Assembly: GCA_946479055.1 (NCBI GenBank) | Contig: CAMLEX010000169.1 | Coordinates: 1 to 8,593, forward strand | Direction: 5' to 3' | DNA from: an uncultured Bacteroidota bacterium | Lineage (GTDB): Bacteria > Bacteroidota > Bacteroidia > Chitinophagales > Chitinophagaceae | Length of the DNA stretch: 8,593 nucleotides | Shown: piece after piece, positions 4,898 to 8,593 of the stretch | Numbering within the stretch: position 1 is the stretch's first letter | Layout of the letters: every line of letters begins with the position of its first letter | Made by a program: the position numbers and the translations under genes | The notes under the pieces: model-generated | The model's input: the letters and a program-made list of their open reading frames with translations, nothing else | Databases searched by the model: none | What the model was told of the DNA's origin: nothing

Positions 4898-7696
4898 ATG
4901 CGTTACTCTGTTCTCAAAAAAATAATTATTTACGTTGCATTGTTTCTGCTAACAGGACTGCAATTGTATAGCCGTGGCAAAGACCCTGTGTTGATTGTAC
5001 AACAAGCTGATGCATTGCCAAGGATTCAATTTGGAATGGGAAAACTCATAGCTGCACTCCGGCAATTGGGTTATACGATAAATAAATCTACCCGTTTGAA
5101 TCCTTCCTTTAAAGGCAAAGTAATTGTTGCGGGTGAGTTGGATTCCGATCTTCTGAAAAAAGTTATTAAGGATTGGAAAATTAATGCCAATAATAAACCG
5201 GGTAAGGAAGGCTATATCATTGGGTCAGCAAAAGGCGATAAAATATTTATCGGGGGTGCAGATCCTTCAGGTGTTTTATACGGTTGTATTGAATTGATTG
5301 AGCAAATAAAGACAAACGGTAAACTTCCTTCAGCCATTTCCATTACTGATCAGCCGGAAATGGTGTTGCGTGGTGCTTGTATAGGAATACAAAAACCGTA
5401 TTATCTGCCGGGAAGAACAGTATACGAGTATCCTTATACACCCGAAACATTTCCCTGGTTTTATAATAAACAATTGTGGATACAATACCTCGATTCATTA
5501 TTGGACAACCGGATGAATTCTTTGTACCTGTGGAATGGTCATCCTTTTGCTTCATTGGTAAGATTAAAAGATTATCCTTATGCTGTAGAAGTTGATGATG
5601 CTACTTTTAAAAAGAATGAAGAGATCTATAAGTTTTTAACAACTGAAGCCGATAAGCGGGGCATATGGATAATACAAATGTTTTATAATATTATTGTTTC
5701 AAAACCATTTGCCGAAAAGCATATGATTAAAACACAGGAAAGAGAAAGACCGATTATCCCGCTGATCGCGGATTATACAAGAAAATCCATCGCAGCATTT
5801 GTAAAGAAATATCCCAATGTTGGTTTAATGGTTTGTTTGGGCGAAGCCATGGAGGGAACCGGTAATGATGATATAGAATGGTTTACCAAAACAATCATAC
5901 CCGGTGTAAAAGATGGATTGAAAGCATTGGGTAAAACGCACTTGTCCGCCGGGGCGGAGGAACCACCCATTGTTTTACGGGCACATGATACGGATGCACC
6001 ATCAGTGATGAAAGCAGCATTGCCTTTGTATAAAAATTTATATACCGAAGCAAAGTTCAATGGTGAAGCGCTGACCACTCCAAGACCACGGGGAGCCTGG
6101 GCTGAATTGCATCAAACATTAAGTCGTCTCGGCAGTGTGCAGATAGAGAATGTACATATACTTGCCAATCTTGAGCCATTCCGGTATGGATCAGTTGATT
6201 TTATTCAGCAGTCAGTAAAAGGAATGCATGAAGTGATGGGAGGAAATGGGTTGCATTTGTACCCACAGGCTTCCTATTGGGATTGGCCTTACAGCGCTGA
6301 CAGTGTAAATGGGGAACGCTTGTTGCAAATTGAAAGAGACTGGATCTGGTATAAAGCATGGAGCCGTTATGCATGGAAAGCCGGCAGGGATAGAAATGAT
6401 GAAGTCAATTATTGGAGTGAACTGTTAGCAGCCAGGTTTGGATGCAGTAAAGAAGAGGGAAAAAATATACTCGACGCTTATGAACAATCAGGTGAGATAG
6501 CGCCCAAATTATTACGTCGTTTTGGTATCACTGATGGAAACCGTCAAACATTGACATTAGGAATGTTGATGACTCAGCTTATCAATCCTTACCGGTATGG
6601 TTTGTTTACCTTATTATATGAAACCGAAAGCCCGGAAGGAGAGATGCTCATACAGTTTGCAGAAAAAGAATGGAACAAACAACCTCATATTGGAGAAACA
6701 CCGGTGCAAATTATTAATGAAGTAAAATCTCATGGGAAAAAAGCAGTAGAAGCTATTGAAGCTGCTTTTCAAAATGTAACAAAGAATAAAGCGGAGTTTG
6801 AAAGATTGAAAAATGATATGTATTGTTATCGTGCGTTGGCCGATCATTATGCAGAAAAAGCGGAAGCGGCTTTACATATTTTACGATATAAATATTCCAA
6901 TGATATCAGGGACCTGGAAAAAGCTTTGCCATTTCTGGAACAAAGTGTAAGTAGTTATAAAGAATTAGTGGAATTAACCCGGGATACTTATTTGTATGCA
7001 AACAGTATGCAGACAAAACAACGAAAAATCCCTATGCGGGGTGTAGATGCTACCTTCAAAACCTGGGCGGAAGTATTAGTGCCTTTTGAAAACGAGCTGA
7101 TGCATTTTAAACAAGCAATTGATTCCTTGAAGCATAAACCGGCAGATAACATAAATAAAGTAAAATCATTGATGAATGCTGATATTAATTTCGGCAATAT
7201 ATCTTTTGCGAAGTATAGCATCGATAGCAGTTCCTCAACCTTTACTGACACAAGCGCAAACATTATTGCATTTGCAAAAGAGCTCAAAGGATTGGAAGGT
7301 CTGAAATTATCCCATAAACAACAGCTCAGGGAAGGAACAAATATCACCTTCACCTCAACAAAGCCCGTTAAAGTGTTGGCAGGATTCTTTCATACGGAGC
7401 AGGCCGCATTCACTAAAGACACTATATTTCTAAAAGCTCCGGAATTGGAGACCAATGCCAGCGCCAATGATTATGGACAGGCGGAAACAAAGATCGCTAA
7501 TGCAATTATCGTAAAAGGAATGCCGCCGGTGAATGTTCATAGCTATAATTTTAATGCGGGAACCAATACATTAAAGTTGGCAAAAGGAATTGTTCTGATC
7601 CTTGGTTTTACAGACGGTGACCAAACTATTCCTTTATATGATGCAGGCTTAACGGAAAACGGTGCAAGGAAAGAAATTGATTGGTTATTTGAATAG
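4898..7696 (+). CDS. Exported glycosidase-like protein with GH67/GH20-type N-terminal domain
   Basis: A large protein of 932 residues, probably periplasmic or surface-exposed. The N-terminus is signal-like: KK at 7-8, a hydrophobic stretch IIIYVALFLLTGLQL (9-23) and a likely cleavage near residues 25-28; no lipoprotein cysteine is visible. Residues about 29-150 resemble the small alpha/beta domain that precedes the barrel in GH67 and GH20 enzymes, with IFIGGADPSGVLYGCIELIEQ (117-136, interrupted by no gap) as the clearest part. A TIM-barrel-like region follows (about 155-500): LLDNRMNSLYLWNG (201-214), RGIWIIQMFYN (254-264), VGLMVCLGEAMEG (308-320), LRAHDTDAP (360-368) and YPQASYWDWPYS (455-466). 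E316 and D462 are candidate acidic catalytic residues, but this is only a guess. A helical region (about 570-720) and a beta-rich C-terminus follow. Alpha-glucuronidase-like or another uronic/deoxy-sugar glycosidase is plausible; I cannot assign a CAZy family. Its stop lies 3 bp before the GH95 start. Confidence 0.7.
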   Translation: MRYSVLKKIIIYVALFLLTGLQLYSRGKDPVLIVQQADALPRIQFGMGKLIAALRQLGYTINKSTRLNPSFKGKVIVAGELDSDLLKKVIKDWKINANNKPGKEGYIIGSAKGDKIFIGGADPSGVLYGCIELIEQIKTNGKLPSAISITDQPEMVLRGACIGIQKPYYLPGRTVYEYPYTPETFPWFYNKQLWIQYLDSLLDNRMNSLYLWNGHPFASLVRLKDYPYAVEVDDATFKKNEEIYKFLTTEADKRGIWIIQMFYNIIVSKPFAEKHMIKTQERERPIIPLIADYTRKSIAAFVKKYPNVGLMVCLGEAMEGTGNDDIEWFTKTIIPGVKDGLKALGKTHLSAGAEEPPIVLRAHDTDAPSVMKAALPLYKNLYTEAKFNGEALTTPRPRGAWAELHQTLSRLGSVQIENVHILANLEPFRYGSVDFIQQSVKGMHEVMGGNGLHLYPQASYWDWPYSADSVNGERLLQIERDWIWYKAWSRYAWKAGRDRNDEVNYWSELLAARFGCSKEEGKNILDAYEQSGEIAPKLLRRFGITDGNRQTLTLGMLMTQLINPYRYGLFTLLYETESPEGEMLIQFAEKEWNKQPHIGETPVQIINEVKSHGKKAVEAIEAAFQNVTKNKAEFERLKNDMYCYRALADHYAEKAEAALHILRYKYSNDIRDLEKALPFLEQSVSSYKELVELTRDTYLYANSMQTKQRKIPMRGVDATFKTWAEVLVPFENELMHFKQAIDSLKHKPADNINKVKSLMNADINFGNISFAKYSIDSSSSTFTDTSANIIAFAKELKGLEGLKLSHKQQLREGTNITFTSTKPVKVLAGFFHTEQAAFTKDTIFLKAPELETNASANDYGQAETKIANAIIVKGMPPVNVHSYNFNAGTNTLKLAKGIVLILGFTDGDQTIPLYDAGLTENGARKEIDWLFE
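5945..5960 (+). repeat. GC-rich near-palindrome inside the glycosidase-like gene
   Basis: TCCGCCGGGGCGGAGG differs by one base within its first 14 positions from the perfect palindrome at 62-75. It encodes S-A-G-A-E (residues 350-354), just before a conserved-looking EEPPIVLRAHD stretch. It may be chance in a G/A-coding stretch or a small in-frame repeat insertion; the evidence is one copy only. Confidence 0.3.
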
Positions 7697-7699
7697 AAT

Positions 7700-8593
7700 A
7701 TGAGTAATAAAAAAGTATATAAGTTTATTCTGACACTACTTGCAGTATTGTTGTTGGGTGGAGAATATGGTATTTCACAAGAACAGGAATTAAAGCTGTG
7801 GTATAACAAACCAGCGTCAAAGTGGACAGAAGCATTGCCCATCGGCAATGGACGAATAGGCGCCATGATCTTTGGCGGGATAGAACAGGATAGAATTCAA
7901 TTTAACGAAGAAACACTCTGGACAGGAGAGCCAAGAAATTACAACAGGCCCGGTGCTTCAAAATCTTTAGATACAATTCGTCAATTGCTTTTTGAAGGCA
8001 AACAAAAAGAAGCAGAAGCCCTTGCTGAACAAAACTTCATGGGCACGAAATCAGGTGAAGCCCGCCCGCCCGCCCGTGCCGGTACGGACGGGGATGACCC
8101 CCGCCTGAATGCCTCAGTCGGGCAGGCGGTCGGACGAGGAAAAAAAGAAGAATGGATTAACGAAATAAGATCATTAAAAGGAGTAATCGGAAATCCTGCA
8201 TTGGAAAAATACGATGATAGCAAATGGAAAACCATGGAAATTCCTTCTTTTGATGGATGGGAAGCGGTGGGCTTTGAAGGCCTGGATGGAGCAGTTTGGT
8301 CAAGAACCTATTTTGATCTGCCGGCTGATTGGATAGGAAAAAATATTATACTTGATCTGAACAGGATCAGGGATCATGATTTTACATATGTGAATGGAAA
8401 GCTTGCCGGCTCCATGCAAAATACTGAACCGAGAAAATATATTATTGCTAAAGAAAACCTTCATGCTGGAAGGAACAGCATCGCCGTTCTTGTTTTGAAC
8501 TATGATAACAAAGGTGGGATAGCCGGTTTTAAAGATACTACCCGCCATATCGGTATTTATCCTGAGGGTGAAAATGAGCAACACAAAATATCA
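7700..8593 (+). CDS. GH95 family alpha-L-fucosidase-like protein, N-terminal part (truncated by the window end)
   Basis: The frame is open from 7700 to the last base (298 codons, no stop), so the gene continues outside the window; GH95 proteins usually exceed 750 residues. A signal peptide is visible (KK at 4-5, hydrophobic FILTLLAVLLLG at 9-20). The GH95 N-terminal domain begins with LKLWYNKPASKWTEALPIGN (31-50) and GRIGAMIFGG (51-60), then IQFNEETLWTGEP (66-78), the family hallmark. After AEALAEQNFMG (105-115) the usual continuation is interrupted: residues 121-147 are encoded by a palindromic element (8060-8140), and about 150-285 form a galactose-binding-like beta-sandwich (WKTMEIPSFDGWEAVGFEGL, VWSRTYFDLP, DHDFTYVNGKLAGS), an insertion I recall from some Bacteroidota GH95 proteins. 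The catalytic (alpha/alpha)6 barrel lies beyond the window, so catalytic residues cannot be checked. GH95 removes alpha-1,2-linked L-fucose; some members act on alpha-L-galactose. The 3-bp gap suggests translational coupling to the upstream gene. Confidence 0.88.
   Translation, partial: MSNKKVYKFILTLLAVLLLGGEYGISQEQELKLWYNKPASKWTEALPIGNGRIGAMIFGGIEQDRIQFNEETLWTGEPRNYNRPGASKSLDTIRQLLFEGKQKEAEALAEQNFMGTKSGEARPPARAGTDGDDPRLNASVGQAVGRGKKEEWINEIRSLKGVIGNPALEKYDDSKWKTMEIPSFDGWEAVGFEGLDGAVWSRTYFDLPADWIGKNIILDLNRIRDHDFTYVNGKLAGSMQNTEPRKYIIAKENLHAGRNSIAVLVLNYDNKGGIAGFKDTTRHIGIYPEGENEQHKIS
8060..8140 (+). repeat. In-frame palindromic element, long copy with two nested hairpins
   Basis: An 81-nt, strongly GC-rich block (27 codons, residues 121-147) inside the GH95 gene. 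Compared with the 30-nt copy at 1506-1535 it contains the same three parts in the same frame, encoding ARP, DDP and VGRG. They are separated by a 24-nt segment (8069-8092) and a 27-nt segment (8102-8128). The 24-nt segment is a hairpin with arms CCCGCCCGTGCC and GGTACGGACGGG (one C/A mismatch, one G/T wobble). The 27-nt segment starts with CGCCTG and ends with CAGGCG; an extra C-G pair at 8101/8129 flanks it. The first hairpin repeats the CCCGCCCG/CGGACGGG ends seen in the short copy, so the element appears nested. It lies at the junction between the GH95 N-terminal domain and the inserted beta-sandwich, a linker likely to tolerate insertion. Confidence 0.8.

Noticed and set aside
8060..8140. 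Frameshift or assembly error in the GH95 gene
   Set aside because: The GC-rich block is 81 nt, keeps the frame, contains no stop, and a shorter relative with the same encoded residues exists elsewhere in the window, so it is better explained as a real in-frame repeat.
8300..8584. 94-codon minus-strand frame at the right end
   Set aside because: Antisense to the open GH95 frame, which has an obvious domain match.

Overview
The window looks like a piece of a Bacteroidota genome, most likely Chitinophagaceae or a close relative. The reasons are a low-to-moderate GC content by eye, AT-rich intergenic DNA, starts without strong Shine-Dalgarno sequences, and a gene set typical of these glycan degraders. 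All six genes lie on the + strand. The taxonomic call is inference; there is no rRNA or other marker gene here.

Layout. Positions 1-320 hold no recognisable gene but several repeats: a GTGAGTG-type minisatellite, a GC palindrome and two hairpins. Next come a family III (CaiB/BaiF) CoA-transferase (321-1562), an amidohydrolase_2 sugar-lactonase-like protein (1704-2555), a RhaT-family deoxysugar/H+ symporter (2574-3608), a Gfo/Idh/MocA oxidoreductase (3731-4795), a large exported glycosidase-like protein with a GH67/GH20-type N-terminal domain (4898-7696), and the first 298 codons of a GH95 alpha-L-fucosidase-like enzyme (7700 to beyond the window). Inverted repeats occupy the gaps after genes 1, 3 and 4; the last gap contains a convincing intrinsic terminator (4846-4880).

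How the genes may work together. The two exported enzymes (3 bp apart, probably co-translated) would release L-fucose or a related sugar from a complex glycan. The RhaT-like carrier would import the 6-deoxysugar. The Gfo/Idh/MocA protein and the lactonase-like amidohydrolase fit an oxidative route (sugar to lactone to aldonate). The CoA-transferase does not belong to the classical form of that route and is the odd member. Fucose or rhamnose as the substrate is inferred from RhaT and GH95.

The most unusual signal is a GC-rich palindromic element that occurs twice inside coding sequence, in the same reading frame. A 30-nt form lies near the C-terminus of the CoA-transferase (1506-1535) and an 81-nt form lies in the GH95 gene (8060-8140). 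Both encode the skeleton ARP...DDP...VGRG. The long form differs from the short one by two segments, of 24 and 27 nt, each of which is itself a palindrome or hairpin and a whole number of codons. This looks like a modular, nested, protein-coding palindromic repeat family, comparable in concept to the Rickettsia palindromic elements.
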